DNA of 64,000 nt from Planctomycetota bacterium (lineage in GTDB: Bacteria > Planctomycetota > Phycisphaerae > Phycisphaerales > UBA1924): NCBI GenBank assembly GCA_033763975.1, contig JANRJM010000004.1, positions 1-64,000 on the forward strand, read 5' to 3'. The position numbers and the translations under genes are program-made. The notes below the pieces were generated by a model, which made no database searches, had not been told where the DNA came from, and saw only the letters and a list, made by a program, of their open reading frames with translations. Shown here piece after piece: positions 44,914 to 53,982 of this stretch. Each line of letters starts with the position of its first letter. Position 1 is the stretch's first letter.

Positions 44914-45239
44914 CCGGCGTGCTGACCAGCGCCGCGACCCCGCCCGCGCCGCGCGCCGAGGGGGTGGGCCCGCTGCTGCTGTGGCTGGGCGTGCTGATCG
45001 GCGTCGTGGTCGTGCTGGGCCTGGTCGTGGTGATCATCCGGCGGCGGACGCTGGCCTCGGACCGGTCGAACCAGGCGGAACGGACGCTGATGGAAGGGCT
45101 GCGCGAGCTGCGGGACAGCGGGAAGATGACCGAGGAGGAGTACGCCGCGGCCCGGCGGAGCATGGCGGCCCGCATGGCGGGGAAGCCCCGCCCGACGACC
45201 CGCGGGGACGATCGCCCCGAGCGGGACGCGCACGGGTGA
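44910..45239 (+). CDS. Small membrane protein with a SHOCT-like C-terminal domain
   Basis: 109 residues. One membrane helix (LLLWLGVLIGVVVVLGLVVVII, residues ~22-44) is followed by a cytoplasmic part with LMEGLRELRDSGKMTEEEYAAARRSM, the SHOCT-type pattern of a short helical hairpin. Its ATG overlaps the stop of the preceding gene. SHOCT domains are often adaptors; the specific role is unknown. Confidence 0.75.
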   Translation: MTGVLTSAATPPAPRAEGVGPLLLWLGVLIGVVVVLGLVVVIIRRRTLASDRSNQAERTLMEGLRELRDSGKMTEEEYAAARRSMAARMAGKPRPTTRGDDRPERDAHG

Positions 45240-45345
45240 CCGACAGCCGATAACGGGCGTCCGTCGACGCGCGATGCAGACGTGGGCCTGACACGCCGAT
45301 AGACTTGCGAGGTAGGCGCGGGAAGAACCGCGCGGCGAGGGATCC

Positions 45346-46671
45346 ATGGCGAAGAACAAGCAGGACGGCGGCGACGTTCCCCCCACAACCACCGGCGACA
45401 CGGGGGGAGCCGGGTTTCGCGCCCGCAAGGTGACGACGTGCTCGTTCTGCGGGAAGACCAGCCGCGAGGTCGGCCCGATGGTGGAGGGGCCGAACCAGGT
45501 CTACGTGTGCTCCTCGTGCGTGGACCTGTGCCAGAACATCTTCCGCCAGGAACGCCGGCGGGTGAGCTCGGCGACGACCTGGCTGCGCGAGGTGCCCGCG
45601 CCGCGCGAGATCAAGACGTACCTGGACCAGTACGTGATCGGGCAGGACCACGCGAAGCGGGCGCTGGCCGTCGCGGTGCACAACCACTACAAGCGTCTGC
45701 TGCACCTGGAATCCGCCGAGGCGGGGAGCGTCGAGCTCGACAAGAGCAACATCCTGCTGATCGGGGCGACGGGCTCTGGCAAGACGCTTCTGGCCCGCAC
45801 GCTGGCGCGGATGCTGAAGGTGCCCTTCGCCATCGGCGACGCGACGACGCTGACCGAGGCCGGGTACGTGGGCGAAGACGTCGAGAACCTGCTGCTGAAG
45901 CTGCTGCAGAGCGCGGACTTTGACCTCGAGGCCGCCCAGCGGGGCATCATCTACGTCGACGAGATCGACAAGATCGGCAAGACGAGCAACAACGTGTCGA
46001 TCACGCGCGATGTCTCGGGCGAGGGCGTGCAGCAGAGCCTGCTGAAGATGCTCGAAGGCACGGTGAGCAACGTGCCCCCGCAGGGCGGGCGCAAGCACCC
46101 CGAGCAGCAGTACATCCAGGTCGATACGTCGAACATCCTGTTCATCTGCGGCGGGACGTTCACCGGGCTGGAGGAGATCATCCGCCGGCGCCTGGGCAAG
46201 AGCCGCATCGGCTTCCACGACTCGCACTCCACCGCCGACGACGTGCGCGAGACACGCCGCGTGCTGCAGCAGGTCACGCCCGAGGACCTCGTCGACTACG
46301 GGATGATCCCCGAGTTCATCGGGCGACTGCCCGTGCTTGCGCCGCTCGAGCCGCTCACCGTCGACACGCTGGTCCACATCCTCACCGAGCCCAAGAACGC
46401 CATCGTGCGCCAGTACGAGCACCTCTTCGGGCTCGAGAACGCGAAGCTCTCGTTCACGCCCGCGGCCCTGCGGCGCATCGCCGAGAAGGCCCTGAAGCGC
46501 GACACCGGCGCCCGCGCGCTGCGCTCCGTGATGGAAGAGATCATGCTCGACCTCATGTTCGAGCTGCCCGAGCACCGCGCCGAGGGCGTCGAGTTCGTGA
46601 TCGACGAGAGCGCGGTCGACCGGCGCCGCTCGCTCGCCGAGCTGCGCGTGGCTCGCAAGGAATCCGCGTAA
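45346..46671 (+). CDS. clpX: ATP-dependent Clp protease ATP-binding subunit ClpX
   Basis: AAA+ unfoldase, 441 residues. The N-terminal zinc-binding domain is [11 protein letters not shown] with CSSCVDLC. Walker A is [10 protein letters not shown], Walker [11 protein letters not shown], the pore loop GYVGEDVEN and the RKH loop GGRKHPEQQ. No clpP is adjacent. The leader holds a GCGCGG...CCGCGC inverted repeat around 45317-45333. The TAA stop abuts the convergent gene's stop with no spacing. Confidence 0.96.
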   Translation: MAKNKQDGGDVPPTTTGDTGGAGFRARKVTTCSFCGKTSREVGPMVEGPNQVYVCSSCVDLCQNIFRQERRRVSSATTWLREVPAPREIKTYLDQYVIGQDHAKRALAVAVHNHYKRLLHLESAEAGSVELDKSNILLIGATGSGKTLLARTLARMLKVPFAIGDATTLTEAGYVGEDVENLLLKLLQSADFDLEAAQRGIIYVDEIDKIGKTSNNVSITRDVSGEGVQQSLLKMLEGTVSNVPPQGGRKHPEQQYIQVDTSNILFICGGTFTGLEEIIRRRLGKSRIGFHDSHSTADDVRETRRVLQQVTPEDLVDYGMIPEFIGRLPVLAPLEPLTVDTLVHILTEPKNAIVRQYEHLFGLENAKLSFTPAALRRIAEKALKRDTGARALRSVMEEIMLDLMFELPEHRAEGVEFVIDESAVDRRRSLAELRVARKESA

Positions 46672-48027
46672 CTAGTTCAGCGGCGCGAACACCCACGCCC
46701 CGTGCGGCGCGCGCGTCGCGAGGTGCACGCGCACGCCCGTGTCGAGCAGCGGGCGGCATGCGCGTGCGTCGGTGGTGATGAGGTGCAGCGTGGCGCCGCG
46801 CGAGCGGACGTCGCGCAGCGACCCCGCGTGCGCCGCTTCCAGCAGCGGCGCGTGCGCGTCGGCCCACGCGGCCGCCGCCAGCAGCCCCCGCACCCCTGCC
46901 TCGTGCGACGCCTGCCCCTGGGCCACCAGGTGCAGCACGCCGGTCTGGTCGCACGCGAGCCAGACGCCCGGGGCCGCCGGGCACGCGGTGGAGAGCGGCG
47001 CAATCCCGAGGTGCTCGAGCACGGCGGATTCCGGCGCGGTGGCGTCGGCGGCGCGGGCGTGCGAAGCCGTCCCGGTTCGCCCGGGCGAGGCGTGCGCGGT
47101 CTCGGGCGCCGGCGGGGCGGGCGAGGCCAGCGTGGCCGATGGAGCGGATGCGGGTGCCAACGGGGGTGCCCCCGCGGGTGCGTCGGCCGCGCGTGCCGGG
47201 ACGGCAGCGGCAGCGCGGCGCCGCGCGTCAGCACCGGTGATCATTCCCACCAGGGTGGCGACGTCGTGGGTCTCATCGGCCCGGAAGAGCAACTGCGTGG
47301 TGCACGCGCCGACCTTCGCGACGCGACAGCCGGTCTCGATGGGGCGCGACAGGAAGACAGACGTCGCGAGGGCGACCTTCTGCTCGGCGACGGCCGCCCG
47401 CTCGTCGTCAGCGCCCATGAGGCCCAGGCGGAAGGTGGGGGCGTGCTCGCGGCTGTCGGCGAGATCGACGAAGTTCTTGATCGTGCGATAGGTCGAGACG
47501 ACGGCGGGGTCGTCGGCGCCGCAGAGCACGGTGAGCGAGTCGATGCCAGGGGTGAGCGCGAAGTCGGCCTCGCCGGTCTCATCGACGCGGAGCACCCAAC
47601 GGGCGCACTGCGACGCGGCGGCGTCGACGGCCTGCGCGAGCGTGGTGCCCGCGGGCGAGTGGGCCCCGCCGATGCGCGACGACACGCGCGCCTCGCTCCC
47701 GCGCGGCATCACCAGGTCCAGGCGCGTCTGCCCGCCCTGCACGCGCAGCAGGGCGACGGGCGCGTGGGCCGCGTCGGCCTGCGACTTGGCGTACTGCGTG
47801 ACCCACGCCGCCCCGAGCACGGGGAGATGCCCGAGCACGAGCCCCTCGATGTGCAGGGGGGCGGGTTCGGGCGCCGGGCGCTGCCGCGCGGGCGCGGGAG
47901 CCTCGTCGTTCACCAGGCGCAGCGGGACGGCGGGCGCGGGGTGCAGGAACAGGTCCGCGAGCGCGTCGCACTCAGACTCGCCCGCGCGGGCCGGCGCGTC
48001 CGGCAGGTCGGCAAAGGTGGGGTTCAC
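46672..48027 (-). CDS. MinD/ParA-like protein without a P-loop, partner of the ParA fusion
   Basis: 451 residues from a GTG whose GAGGAG ribosome site lies next to the ParA stop, 11 bases away. The middle (FALTPGIDSLTVLCGADDPA, STYRTIKNFVDLADS, VALATSVFLSRPIETGCRVA) resembles the C-terminal half of MinD/FlhG ATPases, but no Walker A is present. An alanine/proline linker (~residues 265-335) leads to a second C-terminal domain (GVWLACDQTGVLHLVAQGQ). The placement in this family is tentative. Position and coupling suggest a complex with the ParA-like protein. Confidence 0.6.
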   Translation of the reverse strand: MNPTFADLPDAPARAGESECDALADLFLHPAPAVPLRLVNDEAPAPARQRPAPEPAPLHIEGLVLGHLPVLGAAWVTQYAKSQADAAHAPVALLRVQGGQTRLDLVMPRGSEARVSSRIGGAHSPAGTTLAQAVDAAASQCARWVLRVDETGEADFALTPGIDSLTVLCGADDPAVVSTYRTIKNFVDLADSREHAPTFRLGLMGADDERAAVAEQKVALATSVFLSRPIETGCRVAKVGACTTQLLFRADETHDVATLVGMITGADARRRAAAAVPARAADAPAGAPPLAPASAPSATLASPAPPAPETAHASPGRTGTASHARAADATAPESAVLEHLGIAPLSTACPAAPGVWLACDQTGVLHLVAQGQASHEAGVRGLLAAAAWADAHAPLLEAAHAGSLRDVRSRGATLHLITTDARACRPLLDTGVRVHLATRAPHGAWVFAPLN

Positions 48028-48038
48028 GCCACGACTCC

Positions 48039-49556
48039 TCACGAGGCCCGGGCGGCGGCGTCGCTCACGACGATCACGCTGTCCGCCTCGCCGAACGGGT
48101 TGGGTTCGCAGTGGTTGTTGTGCGGGTCCGCCGACCACTGCCCGTCGATCACCAGCCGGTACCGGTGTGCGCCCGGCGGCAGGCGCAGGCACAGTTCGAA
48201 CACGCCCAGGTCCGCGTTCAGGCTCATCGGGTGCGCGGTGGGCGACCAGTTGTTGAACGACCCCGCGACCGCCACCCGCTGCCCGCTCGTGCCCGGCTGC
48301 ACGAACAGCACGCCCTGGTTCGTCACCCGCACGCCCAGCAGGCGGGCAGCATCCGGGCTGGGGCGGCGTACGGGCGTGGGAGCGTCGGGAACCAAACGCA
48401 GGACACTGCTCGCGCGCGGGGCATCCGCCACCATCGCGCCCGCCGTGCTTCCCGCGCTCGCGGGCGCCACGTCGGGCAAGGGAACGCCGCCGCGGAGACC
48501 CGACTCGGGCGCGGATTCGGCCAGCGCTTCGCCCGTCGCGGGCGCCGTGCGACCGCCGGTCGCCACCCGGCGCAGGAACTCCTGCGCGCGCCGTGCGACG
48601 TCCTCGGCGCGGCTCACCGGCTTGAGGTCGGGCGTGGATTGCTCGGCGCCCGGCTCCGGGTGGGCATCGGGGCCCGGCCGGGCGCCGGTCGCCAGCACGC
48701 GCGGGCTGACGGGCGGAACGTGGACCTCGGGCACGCCGCCGTCGTGCTCGGCGCCGTCGATCGCGTCGGGCTCGACGCGTCCTTCCAGGTGCTCGATGGC
48801 CCAGCGGGCGAGCGCGTTGTAGTCGTGCGCGCCGGGCGCGTGCGGGGCGTAGTCGACGATCGCCTGTCCGTGCGACGCCGCCTCGCGCAGCGCGACGTCG
48901 CGCCGGATGACGGGCGGGACGACCCGCCCCTTGAACCGGCGGTGCAGTTCGTCGAGCAGGTCGCCGGCGACGGCGTTGTCCGGGTCGTGGATGGTCGCGA
49001 GCACCCACACGGGCAGTTGCACGCCCAGCCGGCGCGACAGCGTCCGCACCGTGTTCACCTGGCGCGTCGCGCCCTGCAGCGAGAAGTAGCTCGTCTCGAC
49101 CGGGATGAGCACCGTGTCCGACGCCGCCAGCGCGTTGTACGTGAGCAGCCCGATCGACGGCGGGCAGTCGATGCACACCACGTCGTAGTCGTGGCGGAAC
49201 TCGTGCAGGACGCTCGCCAGCCGGCGCTCGCGGTCGGGCAGTTCCGCCAGCCCGCCCCGCGAGGCCTCCAGCCCGGCGAGCTTCATCCGGCTCGGGGCCA
49301 GGTCGAGGTTCCGCGCCACGCGCCACAGCAGGCGAGAGATGTCGAGCGGGCGCGACCCGGCACCCAGCATCGCGTCGCCGATGTCAAGCTCCAGCCGGCT
49401 CTCGGGGATGCCCAGCCCCGCGGCACAATGCGACTGCGGATCCATGTCGACCAGCAGCACCCGCCGCCCCCGGCGGGCCAGCATCGCGCCCAGGTTGATC
49501 GCGGTCGTCGTCTTCCCGCAACCGCCCTTCTGGTTGATGATTGCGATCGTCCGCAT
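48039..49556 (-). CDS. ParA/MinD-type ATPase fused to an AMPK-beta/CBM48-like E-set domain
   Basis: 505 residues. The N-terminal ATPase has the deviant Walker A IINQKGGCGKTTTAINLG and the switch VCIDCPPSIGLLTYNAL, then DPDNAVAGDLLDEL. A linker of about 150 residues rich in proline and alanine follows. The last ~85 residues are an early-set glycogen-binding-type domain: VAVAGSFNNWSPTAHPM, then LPPGAHRYRLVIDGQW and DPHNNHCEPNPFGE. This domain occurs in AMPK beta and isoamylases; on a ParA it is unusual. The start has GGAGG. No parB or centromere-like repeat was seen nearby, so a role other than chromosome partitioning is likely. Confidence 0.88.
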   Translation of the reverse strand: MRTIAIINQKGGCGKTTTAINLGAMLARRGRRVLLVDMDPQSHCAAGLGIPESRLELDIGDAMLGAGSRPLDISRLLWRVARNLDLAPSRMKLAGLEASRGGLAELPDRERRLASVLHEFRHDYDVVCIDCPPSIGLLTYNALAASDTVLIPVETSYFSLQGATRQVNTVRTLSRRLGVQLPVWVLATIHDPDNAVAGDLLDELHRRFKGRVVPPVIRRDVALREAASHGQAIVDYAPHAPGAHDYNALARWAIEHLEGRVEPDAIDGAEHDGGVPEVHVPPVSPRVLATGARPGPDAHPEPGAEQSTPDLKPVSRAEDVARRAQEFLRRVATGGRTAPATGEALAESAPESGLRGGVPLPDVAPASAGSTAGAMVADAPRASSVLRLVPDAPTPVRRPSPDAARLLGVRVTNQGVLFVQPGTSGQRVAVAGSFNNWSPTAHPMSLNADLGVFELCLRLPPGAHRYRLVIDGQWSADPHNNHCEPNPFGEADSVIVVSDAAARAS

Positions 49557-49686
49557 CGGGAGCCTCCGTGCCTTCCGGCCAGTCTCTCGAAGCGGCCAAA
49601 ACCCAAGCCGCGCCGCCCGGCCTTCGGGCGGCACTGCGGATATCGGGCCTTGTGACTTTTGCGCTTGAAAGACCGTGAGACACCGT

Positions 49687-50901
49687 TCATGAAGAACGGA
49701 TGGCGTCGAGCCCCGTGTCGACCGCCCCTGCGGGCGGGTCGACCACCACCCGGGCCCGCCCGATGCCGTTCGGAACCACCAGGCGCAGCGAGCCCGCACG
49801 GGCCTTCTTGTCGTGCGCCATGCGCGCTCGAACCGTCCCGTTGTCGGGCATTCCCCCGATGCGGGTGGGCAGGCCGACGAGCCCGAGCACGTCGCGCGAC
49901 CAGCGCTCGACCTCCGCCCCGCACAGGCCGAGAGCGGCCCCCGCCGCCGACGCCGCGATGAGTCCGAGGCCCACCGCCTCGCCGTGCAGCAACTTCACCG
50001 GCCGTCCGTCGGGGTCGGCCAGCCCGTCGAGCGTCTCGATCGCGTGCCCGAAGGTGTGCCCGAGGTTCAGCAGCGCCCGCCCGCCGGCGTCGTCGGGCGC
50101 GAGTTCGCGCGGGTCGTGCAGCACCACCCCGGCCTTGAGCGTGACGTTGCGCGTCACGAGCTCGGCGAAGAGGTCGGTGCGAGAGGCCGCGTTGATCCCG
50201 CCCAGCGTCGGCGCGTGCGTGCGGATCCAGTCTGTCAGCCCCGCGTCCGGGCGCGGGGCGCTCGCGCCGAGCATCGCGTGCTTCACGCACTCGGCGAGGC
50301 CGGCCCGCAGTTCGCGCGCCGGCAATGTCGCGAGCGTGCGCAGGTCGATCACGACGAGCGCGGGATCGTGGAACACCCCGAGCATGTTCTTCGTGAGTAG
50401 GGTGCCCCCGCCGGGCGCGGGCACCCGGAGGTTGACGCCCGTCTTGCCGCCGATGCTGGCGTCGACCATGGCGAGCAAGGTGGTGGGGCACTGCACGAGG
50501 GGCACGCCCCGCCGGTAGATCCCCGCCGCGAACCCGGCGACGTCGCCCGTGATGCCCCCGCCCACGGCGACGACCGGGTCCCAGCGATCAAACCGGTGCT
50601 CGGCGAGCAGGGCGGCCAGTTTGAAGGCGGCGTCCGGCGACTTGTGCTCTTCGCCGGGCTCGAACGAGGCGTGCACGACCTCGAAGCCGGCGGCTCGCAG
50701 CGACGGGCAGGGGTCATGCCCCGCGCGGGCCGCCCCGGCGTCGAGCACGACGAACGCCCGGCGTGCCCCCGGCCCGACCGCGCCCCGCACCAGCGAGCCG
50801 AGCGACGCGACGAGCCCGTCGCCCACGACGACGTCGCCTGTCGCGTGACGTGCGGCGGGGTCGGCGCGCTCGCCCGCGCGGAGGCGTGAGTGGATGTGCA
50901 C
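49687..50901 (-). CDS. aroB: 3-dehydroquinate synthase
   Basis: Second enzyme of the shikimate pathway, 404 residues from a GTG. Conserved blocks: VVAVGGGITGDVAGFAAG, YRRGVPLVQCPTTLLAMVDA and SIGGKTGVN. The metal ligands lie in LAECVKHAML (Glu), NLGHTFGHAIE (His) and LLHGEAVGLGL (His). It stands in the minus-strand run behind panD, 29 bases away. Confidence 0.93.
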   Translation of the reverse strand: MHIHSRLRAGERADPAARHATGDVVVGDGLVASLGSLVRGAVGPGARRAFVVLDAGAARAGHDPCPSLRAAGFEVVHASFEPGEEHKSPDAAFKLAALLAEHRFDRWDPVVAVGGGITGDVAGFAAGIYRRGVPLVQCPTTLLAMVDASIGGKTGVNLRVPAPGGGTLLTKNMLGVFHDPALVVIDLRTLATLPARELRAGLAECVKHAMLGASAPRPDAGLTDWIRTHAPTLGGINAASRTDLFAELVTRNVTLKAGVVLHDPRELAPDDAGGRALLNLGHTFGHAIETLDGLADPDGRPVKLLHGEAVGLGLIAASAAGAALGLCGAEVERWSRDVLGLVGLPTRIGGMPDNGTVRARMAHDKKARAGSLRLVVPNGIGRARVVVDPPAGAVDTGLDAIRSS

Positions 50902-50930
50902 GAGGACCCCCCGCGCCCGCCCTGCGGCGC

Positions 50931-51299
50931 TCAGTGATCGTACCGGACGACCTCGCGCACGGCGTTCTTCTCGCCCATGATGAGCACGCGCGGGCGGTGC
51001 GACGCGTACTCGTCGTCGGTCATGAGCGCGAAGTGCATGATGATGACGAGGTCGCCGGGCTCGACGAGGCGCGCCGCCGCCCCGTTCACCTCGATGGCGC
51101 CCGACCCGCGTGCGCCCTTGAAGATGTACGTCTCGAAGCGTTCGCCGGAGCGGCAGTTGGTGACGAGCACCTTGTCGTTGACGCGCATGCCGCAGCGGTC
51201 GAGCAGATCGGCGTCGATGGTGATGGAGCCGATGTAGTCGGGCAGGGCCGCGGTGACGGTGGCGCGGTGGACTTTGCTGTGGAGGACTTCACGGAGCAT
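50931..51299 (-). CDS. panD: Aspartate 1-decarboxylase
   Basis: Makes beta-alanine for pantothenate. It is a pyruvoyl enzyme of 122 residues. The self-cleavage site is YIGSITID (Gly24-Ser25). The KVHRATVT start and NGAAARLVEPGDLVIIM block match the family. The ATG follows the rsfS stop by three bases, so the two are coupled. Other pan genes are not in the window. Confidence 0.94.
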   Translation of the reverse strand: MLREVLHSKVHRATVTAALPDYIGSITIDADLLDRCGMRVNDKVLVTNCRSGERFETYIFKGARGSGAIEVNGAAARLVEPGDLVIIMHFALMTDDEYASHRPRVLIMGEKNAVREVVRYDH

Positions 51300-51302
51300 C
51301 GG

Positions 51303-52259
51303 CTAGGCGGTCTCCCGTGCCCGGACGCGCAGCCCCGCGCGGTCGCGGGGCATCTGGTCGGGGCGTTCCCACTCGACGCGGGGCGCATCGCCCCAGAGCA
51401 TCTCGAGGTCGTAGTGCGAGCGCGTGTTGGGCTCGAAGAGGTGCACCACGACGTCCACGCAGTCCATGAGCAGCCAGCGCCCGCCCTGGTCGGCGTCGCT
51501 GCGCCACGCCCGGTATCCCCGCGCGGCGCCCAGGTCCTCGGCGTGCTTCAGCACCGATCGCATCTGCCGGTCCGACGTGCCCGAGCCGATCACGATGTAA
51601 TCCGTCACCGGGCTGGCCGACCGAACGTCGAGCACCACGATCTCCGTGCACTTGTCGTCGTGCAGCAGGCGGGCCGTCTCGATCGCGAACTCGCGCGCCG
51701 AGTCGCCCGCGCCGGCCGCGGCCGGGTCTGCGCCCGACGCCACGCGCGCGGGCAGGGGGCGATCGGGCGCGTCAAGGTTCAGCGCCTGAAGGTCGGGCGC
51801 GTCGGAGTCCGCGCCGGTGAGAGTCGGCCCGTCAAGTTCCGGCCCGGTGAGTTCCGGCCCGTCAAGTTCCGGCGCGTCGTGTTCGAGCCGCTCGGCGGCG
51901 CGTGCGGCATCGCGCGCGGAGGCCTTGCGCGCCCGCGGCTTCGCGGGCGTCGTTGCGCCCGACTTCGCCGGGCGCTTCGCCGGCGCCTTCTTGTTCGGCG
52001 CTTTCTTGTTCGGCGCCGTCGTGTCGGAGGCCTTGCCACTCGCCGCCGAGCCGCGTGCCGCGGGGGCGGCCTTCGGCTTCGGCGCGGGGCGAGCCGCGCC
52101 GCCGACCTTCTTCTTCGTCGGGCGCGAGGTCGGGCCCGGGGCGGCGGGCTTCTTGCCCGTCTTCTTGCGGGCCCCCGTCGTCGCACCGGATTTCTGGGAG
52201 GTGGCACGGGCGCGAGCAGCACCCGTCTTCTTCGTTCGTCCGTCAGCCATGCGGGGCAA
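51303..52259 (-). CDS. rsfS: Ribosomal silencing factor RsfS with a long basic and pentapeptide-like N-terminal extension
   Basis: RsfS binds ribosomal protein L14 and blocks subunit joining. The RsfS domain is the last ~130 of 318 residues (AREFAIETARLLHDDKCTEI, YIVIGSGTSDRQMRSVLKH, GGRWLLMDCVDVVVHLF). Ordinary RsfS is only about 110-130 residues long. The extra N-terminus has two parts. Residues ~1-120 are lysine/alanine/proline rich, histone-H1-like (KKTGKK, NKKAPNKKAPAKRP). A run of five-residue units then follows (LDGPE LTGPE LDGPT LTGAD). MADGRT at 52250 is an alternative start. It overlaps the upstream MBL gene. Confidence 0.87.
   Translation of the reverse strand: MPRMADGRTKKTGAARARATSQKSGATTGARKKTGKKPAAPGPTSRPTKKKVGGAARPAPKPKAAPAARGSAASGKASDTTAPNKKAPNKKAPAKRPAKSGATTPAKPRARKASARDAARAAERLEHDAPELDGPELTGPELDGPTLTGADSDAPDLQALNLDAPDRPLPARVASGADPAAAGAGDSAREFAIETARLLHDDKCTEIVVLDVRSASPVTDYIVIGSGTSDRQMRSVLKHAEDLGAARGYRAWRSDADQGGRWLLMDCVDVVVHLFEPNTRSHYDLEMLWGDAPRVEWERPDQMPRDRAGLRVRARETA
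51811..51885 (-). repeat. 15-base tandem repeat coding pentapeptides in rsfS
   Basis: About five units of 15 bases. The clearest are 51826-51840 and 51856-51870, which are identical, with a close variant between them. Each encodes a five-residue unit of the type L-D/T-G-P/A-E/T/D. Continuing diverged units extend the pattern to about seven pentapeptides in the protein. Confidence 0.75.
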
Positions 52260-53115
52260 GCGTAGGCGGCGCGCGGTGCGGCACCGGGTCGCCCACGCGC
52301 ACCCACGCCGACGGCGCGTGCTGCGATGTCACCGTCACCGGCGTCGGGCTCGACAGATGGGCCGCCCGCGCCAGGTGGGGCGTGTTGCACTGGCGAGACA
52401 GGTGCAGCAGCACGCGCGCGCCGCGCGGGTCGATCCGCGACGCGGCGTCCGCCGACTCCTCGTTGCTCAGGTGCCCGCGACCGCCCGTGATGCGCCGCTT
52501 CAGGAACTGCGGGCGGTCCGACGACGCCTGCATGCGCGGGCAGTAGTTCGATTCGATGCCCAGCACGTCGACGCCCGCGAAGAGCGAGACGAGTTCGTCC
52601 GGCACGCGTCCCAGGTCCGTCGCCCAGCCGAGCGACCCCAGCCCGGGCGCGTCGAGCCGATACGCCGCGACGCCCAGTTCGTCGTGCTCGCCCAGCACCG
52701 CGCGCACGCGCAGCCCGCAGACGTCGAGATCGGCGTCGATGACGCGCGCGCGTCCGTAGAGCGCGCCCTCGCGTCCGGCCCGCCCGCGATGGGACGCGTG
52801 CACGATCATCTCGCACCCGCCCGGGAGGGCGTTCGCCCAGCCGGCGTTCCAGTGGTCGTGATCCAGGTGCGTCAGCAGGATCGCCGCGATCGGCACGCCC
52901 GACAGCCCCGACTCGGCCAGCAGCGCACGCGTCCGGCGCGGGCTGAGCCCCGCGTCGAGCAGCACGAGGCGCGCCCCGCCCGGGCACGGCACGCGCAGCA
53001 CCGCGCAGTTGCCTCCTGAGCCGCTCGCCAGCACGCGGAGCATCAGGGCGTCGGACGGCTCGTCGAGCACGGGGGTCACACTCCGCTGGGGCGCACGAGG
53101 CGCACCGCCGGACAC
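52243..53115 (-). CDS. MBL-fold metallo-hydrolase, YycJ/WalJ-like
   Basis: About 290 residues from a GTG at 53115; ATG 53043 (MLRVLASGSGGNC) is the more family-like start. The metallo-beta-lactamase motif is ILLTHLDHDHWNAG (HxDHDH type). Further ligand histidines are in RGRGHLSNEESAD and LLHLSRQCNTP, typical of the YycJ exonuclease-like group. It starts three bases after the lpxA stop and overlaps rsfS by 17 bases. Confidence 0.85.
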   Translation of the reverse strand: MSGGAPRAPQRSVTPVLDEPSDALMLRVLASGSGGNCAVLRVPCPGGARLVLLDAGLSPRRTRALLAESGLSGVPIAAILLTHLDHDHWNAGWANALPGGCEMIVHASHRGRAGREGALYGRARVIDADLDVCGLRVRAVLGEHDELGVAAYRLDAPGLGSLGWATDLGRVPDELVSLFAGVDVLGIESNYCPRMQASSDRPQFLKRRITGGRGHLSNEESADAASRIDPRGARVLLHLSRQCNTPHLARAAHLSSPTPVTVTSQHAPSAWVRVGDPVPHRAPPTLAPHG

Positions 53116-53118
53116 GGT

Positions 53119-53946
53119 CTAGCCCGCGTCGTCCTCGTCCTCGCCAACCTTCGATGACGCCACGATGCCGCGCTTGCTCGCCGCGACGAACTCGGCCATT
53201 TCCATCGCCGGCGGACAGTCGGCGCCGATCGTGCGGAGGACCTCGATCTGCTCGGCGCGCGGGCGCGGCACGCGGAACGCCTCGCGGTACGCCTCGCGCA
53301 GCAGCGTGATGTGCGGACGCGGGAAGCCAGCCCGGCGCAGGCCCACCGCGTTGATCCCCCACATCAGGTTGCGCTCCGCCGCGATGACGAACGGCGGGAC
53401 ATCGCGCGATATCGCCGTCAACCCTGACACGAACGCGAACCGTCCGATGCGACAGAACTGATGGATCGCGCTCGCCCCGCCCACCGTCACCCGATCCGCC
53501 AGGTGCACATGCCCCGCCAGCAGCACGTTGTTCACCAGCACCACGTCGTTGCCGACCTGCACGTCGTGCCCCGCGTGGCTGCCCGCCATGAAGAAGCACC
53601 GGTCGCCCACCGAGGTCGGCGGGCCCGCCTCGGGCGGCTTGCTCGCCGCGTGGATCGTCACGTGCTCGCGCAGGATCGTGTCCGCCCCGATCGAGACGCC
53701 CGCCGTCGCCATGCCCAGCGTGAACTTGACGTCCTGCGGCGGGAACCCGAGGCACACCCCGGGGTAGATCGTCGTCCGCGGGCCCACCCGCACCGGGCCC
53801 TGCATGTACACCATGCCCATCAGGCGCACGCCCTCGGCGAGACGAACCTCGCCCCGCAGCACGCACCCCGGCCCGATCTCGACCCCCGGACCGATCTCGC
53901 ACGCTGGGTCGATGATCGCGCTGGGGTGAATGCTCGTCACAGACAT
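53119..53946 (-). CDS. lpxA: Acyl-ACP:UDP-N-acetylglucosamine O-acyltransferase
   Basis: First step of lipid A synthesis, 275 residues. The left-handed beta-helix hexapeptides start at IHPSAIIDPACEIGPGVEIG. The catalytic histidine lies in FFMAGSHAGHDVQVGND. HVTIHAA and the C-terminal helical region (GLRRAGFPRPHITLLREAYR) fit LpxA rather than LpxD. It heads the seven-gene minus-strand run. lpxB, lpxC and lpxD are not in the window. Confidence 0.93.
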   Translation of the reverse strand: MSVTSIHPSAIIDPACEIGPGVEIGPGCVLRGEVRLAEGVRLMGMVYMQGPVRVGPRTTIYPGVCLGFPPQDVKFTLGMATAGVSIGADTILREHVTIHAASKPPEAGPPTSVGDRCFFMAGSHAGHDVQVGNDVVLVNNVLLAGHVHLADRVTVGGASAIHQFCRIGRFAFVSGLTAISRDVPPFVIAAERNLMWGINAVGLRRAGFPRPHITLLREAYREAFRVPRPRAEQIEVLRTIGADCPPAMEMAEFVAASKRGIVASSKVGEDEDDAG

Positions 53947-53982
53947 GAGCGCGGAGTGTACCCCGCGCCGCTAGCATCCGGC

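Noticed and set aside
48039-49556. Plasmid or chromosome partition locus
   Set aside because: No parB and no clustered inverted repeats are nearby; the neighbours are housekeeping genes and the ATPase carries an unrelated C-terminal domain.
49683-49699. CCGTTC/GAACGG hairpin at the aroB stop as a terminator
   Set aside because: A six-base stem overlapping the stop codon, with no T-run on either strand.
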